Origin: Paractinoplanes rishiriensis
GTDB taxonomy: Bacteria; Actinomycetota; Actinomycetes; Mycobacteriales; Micromonosporaceae
DNA length: 64,000 bases
Direction of reading: 5' to 3'
Assembly (NCBI RefSeq): GCF_016862375.1
Contig: NZ_BOMV01000006.1
Span: forward strand, 62,001-126,000
Numbering within the stretch: position 1 is the stretch's first letter; the number at the start of each line of letters is the position of its first letter. Positions 56,896 to 64,000 of this stretch are shown here, in pieces. Below the pieces are notes generated by a model, which was given only the letters and a program-made list of their open reading frames with translations, had not been told where the DNA came from and searched no databases. A program made the position numbers and the translations under genes.

Positions 56896-58668
56896 GTGTT
56901 ACTCACCGAGACCGCGCCGGTCGCGCCACCCGTGGCCGGTCGCCGGAGGCGCCTGCGCACCTTCACCGCGCACGAGTGGACGCAGGCGGTCATCATGTCC
57001 GTGCTGCTCGCCGTGTCGATGATCTGGCTGGCGCCGCCGTACGTGCGCTGGCTCATGTCGGCCGGCACCGCGCCGCTCGACCCGGCCAGCCCGGTGCGCA
57101 CCATCATCGGCGACGGCGGCGACCCGACCGGGCAGTCCTGGCAGATCGCGTGGACGGGGCACGCTCTGCTGCACGACATCGGCCGGCTGTGGAACACCAA
57201 CCTGTTCCATCCGGAACCGTACGGGCTGGCCTACACCGACAGCCTGCTCGGCTACGCGCCGTTCGGGTTCGTCGGCGGCGGGCCGGACGCCGCGGTGCTG
57301 CGCTACAACGTCGTCTTCGTGCTGGCCTTCGCGCTCGCCTTCCTGGGCGGTTACGCGCTGGTGCGCCAGCTCGGCGGCAACTGGATCGGCGCGGCCGCGG
57401 CCGGTGCGGCGTTCGCCTACGCGCCCTGGCGGTACGGCCACGACGGGCACCTCAACATCTTGTCCAGCGGCGGGATCGCCCTGGCCCTCGCCATGCTGGC
57501 CCGCGGGCACGGCTGGTCGTTCACCGACGGCTACCGGCCGGAGCGCACCCGGCCCGGCTGGGTCGCGGCCGGCTGGCTGACGGCGGCCTGGCAGATCAGC
57601 CTCGGCTTCGGGATCGGGCTGCCGTTCGCGTATGTGCTCGCCGGTGTCTGCCTGGTGGCCGCGGGCGGATGGCTGCTCCGGGGCCGGCCGTCGCTGGGCC
57701 GCCGGGTGCTGCTGGCCGACGCCGGCGGGCTGCTGGTCTTCCTCGGCGTCACCGGCTATCTGGCCCAGATCTACCAGTCCGTGCGTGACCTGCACCCGCA
57801 GATCGAACGCAGCTGGGACTACGTGGCGCTGTTCTCGCCGACCTGGAAGGGCCTGCTCACCGCGCCGCGCCCGTCGCTGCCGTGGGGCGACTGGCACGAG
57901 CCGGCCCGCCAGGCGATGGGCAACGCCCCCAACGAAAAAGTCCTGCTCTGCGGGTTCCTCCTGTACGCGCTGGCCGCCGCCGGACTCGTCATCTCGATCT
58001 GGACGATCCGCCAGCGGGTCCTCCTGGCCGCCGGCATCGTCCTCGGCGTGCTGCTCGCGATCGGCACCAACGGCCCGCTGTACAAACTGGTCTACCTGTA
58101 CCTGCCCGGTTTCGACGGCACCCGCACGCCCGGCCGGCTGATTCTGTGGCCCACGCTGCTGCTCGGCGTCCTGGCCGCCGGTCTGCTCACCCAGCTGTGC
58201 CGCCGGGCCGCCGCAATGACCCGGGAGGGGTACGCCCGGACCGCCGCGCAGGTGGTGACCGTGCCGCTGCTGGCCGTGCTGCTGTTCGAGGGCATGCCGA
58301 AACTCGACCACGTGCCGGTGCGGATCGCCCCCGCCGTCATGGCCGAGGCGCACGCCCCGCTCATGGTGCTGCCGTCCGACGAGGGCATCGACCTGAACAT
58401 CGCGCTGTGGTCCACGGCCGGCTTCCCGACCATGGTGAACGGCGCGGCCGGCATCACCACCCCCGAGCACCACGGCATCCGCGAGCTGATGAAGACGTTC
58501 CCCAGCCCGCAGAGTCAGCAGAAGCTGCGCGAGATCGGCGTGCGCACCGTCGTGGTGGTGCGGGAGTACGTCGTCGGGACACCGTACGAGCTGGTCCTGA
58601 ACGCCCCGGCGACGCCCGGGGTCACCCGGCGCGACGTGGGCGCCGACATCCTCTACACGCTGGACTGA
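56896..58668 (+). CDS. Large multi-pass membrane protein (GT-C/YfhO-like)
   Basis: A 590-aa protein with roughly 10-12 helices from residue 30 to 475 and a soluble C-terminal domain (~480-590). The first extracytoplasmic loop has an acidic motif, IIGDGGDPTGQSWQIAWTGH, and then NLFHPEPYGLAYTDSLLGYA, placed like the catalytic Asp loop of GT-C glycosyltransferases that use polyprenyl-phosphate sugars. The segment LYLPGFDGTRTPGRLILWPT is also typical of YfhO-like proteins. A role in glycosylating a surface polymer or protein is plausible, not shown. GTG 56896 follows a G run. It overlaps the convergent dikinase-like gene by 16 bp. Confidence 0.8.
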   Translation: MLLTETAPVAPPVAGRRRRLRTFTAHEWTQAVIMSVLLAVSMIWLAPPYVRWLMSAGTAPLDPASPVRTIIGDGGDPTGQSWQIAWTGHALLHDIGRLWNTNLFHPEPYGLAYTDSLLGYAPFGFVGGGPDAAVLRYNVVFVLAFALAFLGGYALVRQLGGNWIGAAAAGAAFAYAPWRYGHDGHLNILSSGGIALALAMLARGHGWSFTDGYRPERTRPGWVAAGWLTAAWQISLGFGIGLPFAYVLAGVCLVAAGGWLLRGRPSLGRRVLLADAGGLLVFLGVTGYLAQIYQSVRDLHPQIERSWDYVALFSPTWKGLLTAPRPSLPWGDWHEPARQAMGNAPNEKVLLCGFLLYALAAAGLVISIWTIRQRVLLAAGIVLGVLLAIGTNGPLYKLVYLYLPGFDGTRTPGRLILWPTLLLGVLAAGLLTQLCRRAAAMTREGYARTAAQVVTVPLLAVLLFEGMPKLDHVPVRIAPAVMAEAHAPLMVLPSDEGIDLNIALWSTAGFPTMVNGAAGITTPEHHGIRELMKTFPSPQSQQKLREIGVRTVVVVREYVVGTPYELVLNAPATPGVTRRDVGADILYTLD

Positions 58669-60068
58669 TCCGCCGACCAGGCGAGCAGCCGCTCGAGGTG
58701 GGTGTCGGCCTCGCCGGCGGCGGTGCCCGGGTCGCCCAGGACCACCTCGCCGCCGGTGCCGTCGATGGTGATCAGGGTGCCGGCCGGCAGCACCAGGTCG
58801 CCCGCGCGGACGCAGCCGCCGGCCGCGTCGACGGTGAGGCCGGCCGCCTCCACCACGGCGGGCTTGCCCATCGAGCGGGCCACCACGGCGGCATGGCTGG
58901 CCGGGCCGCCGCGGACGGTGACGACGCCGGTGGCGGCGGCCAGGCCGTGCATGTCCAGCGGCGAGGTGAACGGGCGCACCAGGATGACCGGGCCGGTGCC
59001 GGCCATCTGTGCGGCCATGTCGGCGGTCACCGCGATGCGGCCGGCCGCCACGCCCGGACTCGCGCCGCGGCCACGGCTGACGACGTCGAGCGGGGCGGTG
59101 GTGCGGATTCGTGGCACGCGGGCGGCGCGCAGGTGGGCCGGGGAGATCCGGGCCACCGCGGTGCGTCGGTCGATGAGCTGCTCGTCGGCGAGGTCGACGG
59201 CCACCCGTACCGCGGCCCGGCCGATCAGCCCGCCGGGGCGCACCTGGAGGAACCACAACCGGCCCGACTCGAACGTGAACTCCACCTGGCACACGTCCCG
59301 GAAGTGCCCTTCCAGCCGGTCGAGCCCGGCGACCAGGTCGCGCCACACGGCCGGCTCGCGGTCGGCGAGCTCGGCCAGCGGCCGGGTGACCGACCGGCCG
59401 GCCACCACGTCCTCGCCCTGCCGGCCGAACAGCACGTCGCCGAACGGCTCCCTGGCACCGGTGCTGGGGTCGCGGCTGTAGGCGACGCCGGTGCCGCTGC
59501 GCCCGTCCCGGTTGCCGAACACCATGGCCTGCACGACCACCGCGGTGCCCCGGTCGTGCGGGATGCCGTGCAGCTCGCGGTAGGTGGTGGCGCGCGGCGT
59601 GTGCCAGGACGCGAACACGGCCTCGACCGCGGCGCGCAACTGTGCCATCGGGTCGTCCGGAATCTCCCGGGCGCCCGCCGCGGTGAAGCCGGCCACGAAC
59701 CGCTCGCGGCTGTCCCGCACGAACGCCTCGTCACCGGCCTCGGTGGTCAGACCCAGGTTGAGGACGGTGCTCATCATGCCCGGCATCGAGATTTCGGCGC
59801 CGGACCGCACCGCGACGACGAGTGGGTGTCCGGGGCCGCCGAGGCGCCGCCCGGTGGTCGCTTCGAGATCCCGTACGGCCGAAGCAAGCGCGACGTCACA
59901 TCCCGGCGGAAGCGCCCCCACCCGCAGGAAGTGACGACAGACCCGGGTGTCGACCACGAACCCGGCCGGCACCGGCAGACCGAGCCGGAGCAGCACCACG
60001 AGGCCGTGCCCCTTGCCACCCAGCAGGTCAGCGCCCAGACCCAGCCCCGGGGACAGGGGATGGATCAT
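58653..60068 (-). CDS. PEP/pyruvate dikinase-like enzyme without the C-terminal barrel
   Basis: A 471-aa protein. N-terminal ATP-grasp part as in pyruvate phosphate dikinase: LLGGKGHGLVVLLRLGLPVP, AVRSGAEISMPGMMSTVLNL and VEFTFESGRLWFLQVRPG. Next the swivelling phosphohistidine domain: ILVRPFTSPLDMHGLAAATG and VRGGPASHAAVVARSMGKPA, whose His is the phosphorylated residue. The ~350-residue PEP/pyruvate TIM barrel of full PPDK (~880 aa) is missing, so the phosphoryl acceptor must be different or supplied in trans. ATG 60068 overlaps the stop of the winged-helix gene in front (ATGA). Members of this pair are common in actinobacteria; the reaction is open. Confidence 0.85.
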   Translation of the reverse strand: MIHPLSPGLGLGADLLGGKGHGLVVLLRLGLPVPAGFVVDTRVCRHFLRVGALPPGCDVALASAVRDLEATTGRRLGGPGHPLVVAVRSGAEISMPGMMSTVLNLGLTTEAGDEAFVRDSRERFVAGFTAAGAREIPDDPMAQLRAAVEAVFASWHTPRATTYRELHGIPHDRGTAVVVQAMVFGNRDGRSGTGVAYSRDPSTGAREPFGDVLFGRQGEDVVAGRSVTRPLAELADREPAVWRDLVAGLDRLEGHFRDVCQVEFTFESGRLWFLQVRPGGLIGRAAVRVAVDLADEQLIDRRTAVARISPAHLRAARVPRIRTTAPLDVVSRGRGASPGVAAGRIAVTADMAAQMAGTGPVILVRPFTSPLDMHGLAAATGVVTVRGGPASHAAVVARSMGKPAVVEAAGLTVDAAGGCVRAGDLVLPAGTLITIDGTGGEVVLGDPGTAAGEADTHLERLLAWSADQSSV

Positions 60069-60682
60069 CGCGGGATGCCGAGTGTGGCCAGCAGATCCTC
60101 ATGCAACTGGAACCACACGTTGTGGTACGAGGTGGTGGTGTCGGTGAGGTGCTCGAGCGCGCCGCCACGGGCCCGGTCGAGCGCTTCGGCGAGGCGCACC
60201 CGGTACCGCCCGAACCGCGGCAGCGCCGCCGTCAGATCGGCGCAGACCCCCGCGGCCCGCCGGTCGAGGTCGACGAACCGCTCCAGGATGCGCGCGTCGT
60301 AGGCCGGGTCGGTGTGGTCGTTGATCGTCGGCACGCCGTCCACGCTGCGCATCTGCCAGGCCGAGCAGATGTCGAGCAGTTCGGGGTTCAACCGCAGGAA
60401 CTCCTCGAACGACCGGGTCACCGCGCCCCGGGCGCCGGCCTCGTCGAGTTCGCGGGTGATCCGGCGTTCGTCCTCGGCCTTGCCCGCCTCGGTGAGCCCC
60501 CAGGTGGCGAGGTCGCCCGGCCCCCGGGTGCGGGTGACCAGCCCGGCCACCGCGAGGTCGATCAGTTCGGACTCGGCGTCGGACTCGCTGAGCGCGCTGA
60601 CGTCGGCCACCCGGGGCAGCCCGGCGAACCCGATGCACCGCAGCGTATGCAGAACAACCAGGTCGGTGGTGGTCTCCGTCAT
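60065..60682 (-). CDS. Winged-helix regulator/partner of the dikinase-like enzyme
   Basis: A 205-aa protein. Residues ~5-75 look like a winged helix (TDLVVLHTLRCIGFAGLPRV, DLAVAGLVTRTRGPGDLATW, GLTEAGKAEDERR). The C-terminal ~120 residues are helical with a polar pattern (LRLNPELLDICSAWQMRSVD, YDARILERFVDLDRRAAGVC), which may bind the partner or an effector. It is translationally coupled to the dikinase-like gene. An 11-bp inverted repeat 30 bp upstream (60712-60740) is a likely autoregulatory operator. ATG 60682 follows GTGTGCG without a clear ribosome site; a leadered start from 60690 is not excluded. Confidence 0.75.
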   Translation of the reverse strand: MTETTTDLVVLHTLRCIGFAGLPRVADVSALSESDAESELIDLAVAGLVTRTRGPGDLATWGLTEAGKAEDERRITRELDEAGARGAVTRSFEEFLRLNPELLDICSAWQMRSVDGVPTINDHTDPAYDARILERFVDLDRRAAGVCADLTAALPRFGRYRVRLAEALDRARGGALEHLTDTTTSYHNVWFQLHEDLLATLGIPR

Positions 60683-60711
60683 CGCACACCCATCTCCCGC
60701 AGCGGACCGGC

Positions 60712-60740
60712 CCGAGCGTCAATCTCCGGTTGACGCTCGG
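60712..60740. promoter_or_regulatory. 11-bp inverted-repeat operator of the winged-helix/dikinase operon
   Basis: CCGAGCGTCAA - TCTCCGG - TTGACGCTCGG, perfect arms, centre 44 bp upstream of ATG 60682. The right size for a dimeric winged-helix protein; TAGGGT motifs just upstream (read leftward) may be its promoter. Confidence 0.6.
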
Positions 60741-60911
60741 CTCCAACCCTACCAAGGGACCTTTGACCCTAGTTTTTTCAACCGAGTTGGTGTTCGGCTC
60801 ATCCGATCCGATCGATCATGCGTATTTCCTGGTGCCAGCACGTGTCGATGGTGCCGGCTGCCCCGCCCACCGACGGGGTGGCGGCTGACCCCGAGGTCTA
60901 GGAGGTTTCGC

Positions 60912-61736
60912 ATGCCCGCGCTGGGGACCAGATTCCTGTGGCGCCGCCTGTGGGGGCCGGCGGTTGCCTCCATCGCTCTTGTCCTGCTCGACCCGCAGAT
61001 CGCCCGCGCCGAACCGGTCGTACCGGACCCGCCCTTCAACCTCCTCACCGACGAGAACAACGGGGCGCTCTCGGCGGCGGACAAGGATTTCGTGGTCAAG
61101 GTCCGGCTCGCCGGACTGTGGGAGATTCCCGCGGGTGACATGGCGCAGGACCGGTCCGAGGACGACCGGATCAAGCGGATCGGCCGCACCATCGCCGGCC
61201 AGCACGTGGCGCTCGACGAGCTGACGCGTACCGCGGCCAAGAAATTGAAGGTGAGCCTTCCGAACAAGCCCAACGCGGACCAGCAGGGCTGGCTCGACGA
61301 GATGGAGGCCGCGGAGGGCGCCGAGTTCGACCAGATCTACATCGACCGGCTGCGCGCGGCGCACGGCAAGATCTTCCCGGCCATCGCGACAATCCGGACC
61401 AGCACCCGCAACGACACGGTGCGCAAGCTGGCCCAGGAGGCCAACCAGTTCGTGATGACGCACCTGACGTTGCTGGAGAGCAGCGGCATCGTGGACTACA
61501 ACGGGCTGCCCACCGCTCCCCCGCCGAACGCCACCACGGCGCCGGCGCGCGACCGGGCGCTGTCCGCGACCCCGGTCAGCCAGTCGTCCGGCACCTCGTC
61601 GACGCCGCTGATCGTGGCCGCGCTGATCGGCGGACTGGCCGCCGGCATCTTCGCCACCAAGCGCTTCGCCGGCAACAACAACCGCCGGCGCGGCGGCTAC
61701 CGGCCCAGCAACCGGAACCGGCGCTACAGCATGTGA
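60912..61736 (+). CDS. DUF4142 exported/membrane-anchored protein
   Basis: A 274-aa protein. ATG 60912 has GGAGG 6 nt upstream. Signal helix WRRLWGPAVASIALVLLDPQ, cleavage near IARAEP. DUF4142 (~45-190) is a ferritin-like helical bundle: ALSAADKDFVVKVRLAGLWE, AGQHVALDELTRTAAKKLKV and LRAAHGKIFPAIATIRTSTR. A Thr/Ser/Pro linker, one C-terminal helix (TPLIVAALIGGLAAGIFAT) and a basic Asn/Arg tail follow. The helix plus Arg tail resembles a sorting signal but there is no LPxTG/LAxTG, so it is a simple membrane anchor. Function unknown. Overlaps the next, convergent gene by 13 bp. Confidence 0.85.
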   Translation: MPALGTRFLWRRLWGPAVASIALVLLDPQIARAEPVVPDPPFNLLTDENNGALSAADKDFVVKVRLAGLWEIPAGDMAQDRSEDDRIKRIGRTIAGQHVALDELTRTAAKKLKVSLPNKPNADQQGWLDEMEAAEGAEFDQIYIDRLRAAHGKIFPAIATIRTSTRNDTVRKLAQEANQFVMTHLTLLESSGIVDYNGLPTAPPPNATTAPARDRALSATPVSQSSGTSSTPLIVAALIGGLAAGIFATKRFAGNNNRRRGGYRPSNRNRRYSM

Positions 61737-62212
61737 GGGCGGATCTCGCCCGGCTCACCGTCCTCCACGAGCCGGGCGAGGTTCGCCAGCGCCATCCGGG
61801 TGCCGGTCTCGTTGTCGGCCGCCGGAATCACGTCCGGGATGCCCTCGTGCAGGATGACCACCTCGGTGCCGCCGTCGGAGGCGGTGAGCGAGGTGGTCAT
61901 CGTCATCTGACCGCGCAGTGCCGGATCGCCGGTCTCGAACTCGAACACCTCCACCACCTGCTCGTCCGGGACAAGCTTCAAAAACCGTCCGTGGTACGTG
62001 TCGGTTTGCGCCGCACTTTTCCCCGCGCCGTCCGGTGAGTCGTACGTGAGCGAGACCCGGAACGAACCACCCTCGCGCGCCTCGAACTCGTGCACGAAGC
62101 TGGTCATGCCCTCCGGCACCCGCCAGCGCGCGATCGCGTCCGGATCGATCAGCGCCCGGTAGACGTCCGAACGCGGAGCGTTGACGTGCTGCGTAACCGT
62201 GGTCGAGTACAT
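61724..62212 (-). CDS. SRPBCC/AHSA1-domain protein
   Basis: A 162-aa START-like fold protein of the AHSA1 family. Landmarks: TVTQHVNAPRSDVYRALIDP at the start, IARWRVPEGMTSFVHEFEAR, YHGRFLKLVPDEQVVEVFEF and the closing helix MALANLARLVEDGE. The cavity typically binds a hydrophobic ligand; many bacterial members have no known job. ATG 62212 is preceded by AGGGG at unusually short distance. Same direction as the DUF2236 gene, 27 bp behind it, so likely co-transcribed. Confidence 0.9.
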   Translation of the reverse strand: MYSTTVTQHVNAPRSDVYRALIDPDAIARWRVPEGMTSFVHEFEAREGGSFRVSLTYDSPDGAGKSAAQTDTYHGRFLKLVPDEQVVEVFEFETGDPALRGQMTMTTSLTASDGGTEVVILHEGIPDVIPAADNETGTRMALANLARLVEDGEPGEIRPHML

Positions 62213-62225
62213 ACCCCTAATTCTC

Positions 62226-62253
62226 TCAGGGCAGCTCGATCAGGGCAGCTCGA
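62226..62253. repeat. 14-bp tandem duplication of a gene end
   Basis: TCAGGGCAGCTCGA occurs exactly twice (62226-62239, 62240-62253). The second copy encodes the last residues and stop of the DUF2236 gene; the first is an extra copy just past it. Confidence 0.8.
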
Positions 62254-63382
62254 TCCCCCAGCGGTCGAACTGCGCCGTCGCCTGGCGTTCCGAGCGGGCC
62301 AGCAACCGCTCCCGCCCGCCCGGCAGCCGGCCGGCGCCGTGGCTCATCACCAGGTTGGCGGCCACCCGGGCCAGGCCGTACCACGGTGGGCGGTACGGCA
62401 GTCCCAGGTCGCGCAGTGCGCCGCGGCCCAGCAGCCAGGCGCTCACCGACAGCGCCTTCTCGCGTTCCCAGATCCGGCGCCGGCCCTGTGCCCAGTCGTC
62501 GGTCATCGCCAGCAGGGCCCGGGCCAGCGCCACGCTGTTGCCGTCGGGCGGCGGGTCGTGCGACAGGAAGTGGTAGAGCAGCCGCCGGCCACGGCGCTCG
62601 GTGTGCGGCAGCCACTCCTCGTCGACACCCATCAACCAGCCCACGTACGACCACAGGTGCATCACGGCCCGGCCGTCCGCGCGGGAGACGCGTACCCCTA
62701 AAAGGCGCAGGTGGAGCAGAAAGCTGGTGCTGAACACGCCCAGCGTGCTGGCCTGGTCGTACTGGTTGATGGGCACGCCGCGCAGCTGCCAGTCCCAGCT
62801 GGGATCGGCCTCCAGCCGCGCGTTCACCAGGGCATGCATGACGCGTACGTGCAAAGTCTGCCGCACGCCCGCACCACCCGGCGCCAGACCTCCCGGCGCG
62901 GTCACCGCACGCCACCACAGCGACGTCTCCTGGATCCGGCGCAGCGTCTCGCCACCGGTCAGCCGGCCGGTGCGCACCAGCGGTTCGAGGGCGGCGGCCG
63001 TGCGGTAGCCGCCGAGCAGCGAACCGTAGGCCAGCACCAGACCGGCGTCCATCCCGAACTCCCGGCACGCCTGCGCACCCCGCGCCAGCAGGTCGTCGTC
63101 CACCCAGGCGGGCCGCTCCGACACGGCCGCGAAGAACGCGCGCACCGGCTCCGGGGCGTCGGCGCCCGGCCCGGCGGCGAGGGCCCGGTGCAGGTCACGG
63201 ACGGGCATGGCGCGAACCAACGCGGCGGCCACCTCGTCCCGGCGGTTCAGGCCCGCGCGCAGGGCGGTCAACTCGTCGCCGGACGGCTCGGCACCCGGAC
63301 CGGCGGTGAGCCGCAACCCGCGGGCCGCCTTCGCACCCCAGTCCCGGTCGGCACCGAACCGGCTGGGCACGACGATCGTCAT
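62240..63382 (-). CDS. DUF2236 / MpaB-Lcp-like oxygenase family protein
   Basis: A 380-aa helical protein of the DUF2236 group, related to latex-clearing protein Lcp (rubber oxygenase) and MpaB. VRQTLHVRVMHALVNARLEA (~residue 185) holds the conserved Arg/Thr and the His that serves as axial haem ligand in Lcp, and GVPINQYDQASTLGVFSTSF the next conserved helix. No signal peptide, unlike secreted Lcp, so an intracellular haem oxygenase is likely; substrate unknown. ATG 63382 is 7 nt after TATCGT read leftward: leaderless. The divergent TetR gene is the likely regulator. The stop is in a 14-bp duplication. Confidence 0.87.
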   Translation of the reverse strand: MTIVVPSRFGADRDWGAKAARGLRLTAGPGAEPSGDELTALRAGLNRRDEVAAALVRAMPVRDLHRALAAGPGADAPEPVRAFFAAVSERPAWVDDDLLARGAQACREFGMDAGLVLAYGSLLGGYRTAAALEPLVRTGRLTGGETLRRIQETSLWWRAVTAPGGLAPGGAGVRQTLHVRVMHALVNARLEADPSWDWQLRGVPINQYDQASTLGVFSTSFLLHLRLLGVRVSRADGRAVMHLWSYVGWLMGVDEEWLPHTERRGRRLLYHFLSHDPPPDGNSVALARALLAMTDDWAQGRRRIWEREKALSVSAWLLGRGALRDLGLPYRPPWYGLARVAANLVMSHGAGRLPGGRERLLARSERQATAQFDRWGIELP

Positions 63383-63389
63383 GCCCTCG

Positions 63390-63399
63390 ACGATAAGGT
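63390..63399. promoter_or_regulatory. Overlapping divergent -10 elements (oxygenase / TetR leader)
   Basis: ACGATAAGGT contains TAAGGT on the + strand (63394-63399, 6 nt before ATG 63406) and TATCGT on the - strand (63395-63390, 7 nt before ATG 63382). They share the TA step, as at 3718-3727; the two presumed start points are 24 bp apart in both cases. Confidence 0.6.
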
Positions 63400-63405
63400 G
63401 AGTAA

Positions 63406-63438
63406 ATGCTCGACTTCTACTCGCGTTCGGCGTCCTGA
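63406..63438 (+). CDS. 10-residue leaderless leader peptide coupled to the TetR gene
   Basis: MLDFYSRSAS, ending in a TGA whose A begins ATG 63438 (TGATG). It follows TAAGGT by 6 nt and has no ribosome site; the TetR gene itself has none either, so its translation may depend on termination of this frame. It mirrors the leader ORF at 46889. Translation unproven. Confidence 0.45.
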   Translation: MLDFYSRSAS

Positions 63439-64000
63439 TGAAACCCCCGCATCAGCGGCGCTCGCGCGAGATGATCGACCGCCTCCTAGCCGCAACCACT
63501 CAGGTTCTGGACGAGCGCGGGTACGCCGGACTCAGCACCAACCGGGTGGCCGAGCGGGCCGGGGTGAGCGTCGGCTCGCTGTACCGGTACTTCGCCGACA
63601 AGAACGACCTGATCGAGGAACTGCGGACGCGCAGCTCGGCCGACGTGCTGACCGACCTGACCGACGCCCTGACCGCGGCCGTGGCCATGCCCGCCCGCGA
63701 CGGCGTGCGGCACGTGCTGGCGGTGCTGGTAGCGGCACTGAAACGGCACCGCGCCGTCACCACCGCGATGATCAGCGAGGCACCGCTGGGCGCGCACGGC
63801 AACATCCTCCCCGAGGTGGAACGCCAACTGGCCCAGGTGACCCGCATCTTCGTGGCGGTGCACGCGCCACACCTGGAGCCCGCCGAGGCCGGCGCCCGCA
63901 TCCACCTGGCGATGGGCGTGACGCTGAACGCCTGCCTGCGGATAACCCTGGAACCACCACCCGGCATCACCGAGGACCGCCTCATCGACCTGACCGCCGA
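63438..64000 (+). CDS. TetR-family regulator (3-prime end outside window)
   Basis: At least 187 residues, still open at the window edge. HTH at ~12-58: REMIDRLLAATTQVLDERGY, LSTNRVAERAGVSVGSLYRY and FADKNDLIEELR. The ligand domain begins near residue 75 (DALTAAVAMPARDGVRHVLA). It diverges from the DUF2236 oxygenase-SRPBCC unit with overlapping -10 elements, the usual layout for a repressor controlling its neighbour; binding there would silence both directions. ATG 63438 is preceded by the leader ORF. Confidence 0.92.
   Translation, partial: MKPPHQRRSREMIDRLLAATTQVLDERGYAGLSTNRVAERAGVSVGSLYRYFADKNDLIEELRTRSSADVLTDLTDALTAAVAMPARDGVRHVLAVLVAALKRHRAVTTAMISEAPLGAHGNILPEVERQLAQVTRIFVAVHAPHLEPAEAGARIHLAMGVTLNACLRITLEPPPGITEDRLIDLTA

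Noticed and set aside
56899..59346. Long antisense frame across the large membrane protein and dikinase-like genes
   Set aside because: Shadow of well-supported genes; no recognisable product.
61600..61736. Cell-wall sorting signal at the C-terminus of the DUF4142 protein
   Set aside because: A helix and Arg tail are present but no LPxTG or LAxTG motif precedes them.
1..64000. tRNA, rRNA, riboswitch, IS element, prophage or replication origin
   Set aside because: None could be supported by reading either strand; no transposase, integrase, DnaA-box cluster or cloverleaf was noticed.

Overview
This is a 64 kb stretch of a very GC-rich actinobacterial chromosome with strong GC bias at third codon positions. 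DUF397/XRE pairs, a LAxTG (class E sortase type) surface protein, GPP34, DUF2264, SIP, and many leaderless genes preceded by a TANNNT -10 element suggest Micromonosporaceae, most likely Actinoplanes or a close relative. That placement is inference; there is no rRNA or tRNA in the window. It reads as ordinary chromosome, not a prophage or island: no integrase, transposase, CRISPR or tRNA gene was seen.

Layout. 1-4.5 kb: two glycosyltransferases (the first cut by the window edge), a secreted L-type lectin, an MSOX-type flavin oxidase and a divergent glycerophosphodiesterase. 4.8-10.5 kb: a sortase-anchored surface protein, an iron-regulated siderophore-interacting reductase, an MFS exporter, an alpha/beta hydrolase, a methyltransferase and a deleted luciferase-like remnant. 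10.7-14.6 kb: secreted proteins (M4 metalloprotease with P domain, CAP protein, HNH nuclease). 14.6-20.7 kb: LysR regulator, XRE+DUF397 pair diverging from GPP34, an APC permease and two acetyltransferases. 20.7-21.7 kb is nearly gene-free, with an orphan terminator and a possible gene remnant. 21.7-27.9 kb: secreted lipase, LacI regulator, alpha-amylase with two starch-binding domains, and a membrane diguanylate cyclase.

28-36.6 kb is a carbohydrate-uptake locus: DUF2264 protein, a DeoR/LacI chimeric regulator and a divergent, translationally coupled operon (2-hydroxyacid dehydrogenase, solute-binding lipoprotein, two permeases, a BNR propeller enzyme). 36.6-45.6 kb: acyltransferase, stand-alone GIY-YIG UvrC-like protein, DUF3224, Gfo/Idh/MocA oxidoreductase diverging from a SIS protein, M24 peptidase, YggT, PPK2, thioesterase and TetR. 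45.7-50.7 kb: a PHM-like copper monooxygenase lipoprotein, then the most interesting unit: a 17-residue leaderless ORF coupled by TGATG to an unrecognised 473-aa protein, a MoxR-type AAA ATPase and a DUF2201/VWA protein carrying both HExxH and MIDAS motifs. 50.8-56.7 kb: two sensor kinases sharing one NarL-type response regulator, a membrane protein and a kinase-fold protein lacking its catalytic aspartates. 56.9-64 kb: a large membrane protein, a truncated PEP-dikinase-like enzyme with a winged-helix partner, DUF4142 protein, SRPBCC protein, DUF2236 oxygenase and a divergent TetR gene cut by the window edge.

Recurring architecture: leaderless starts 6-8 nt after TANNNT; two divergent pairs with overlapping -10 elements in the same geometry (ANNNTANNNT); two leaderless mini-ORFs ending in TGATG over the next start; several convergent genes overlapping at their stops; and 14-17 bp tandem duplications at gene ends.
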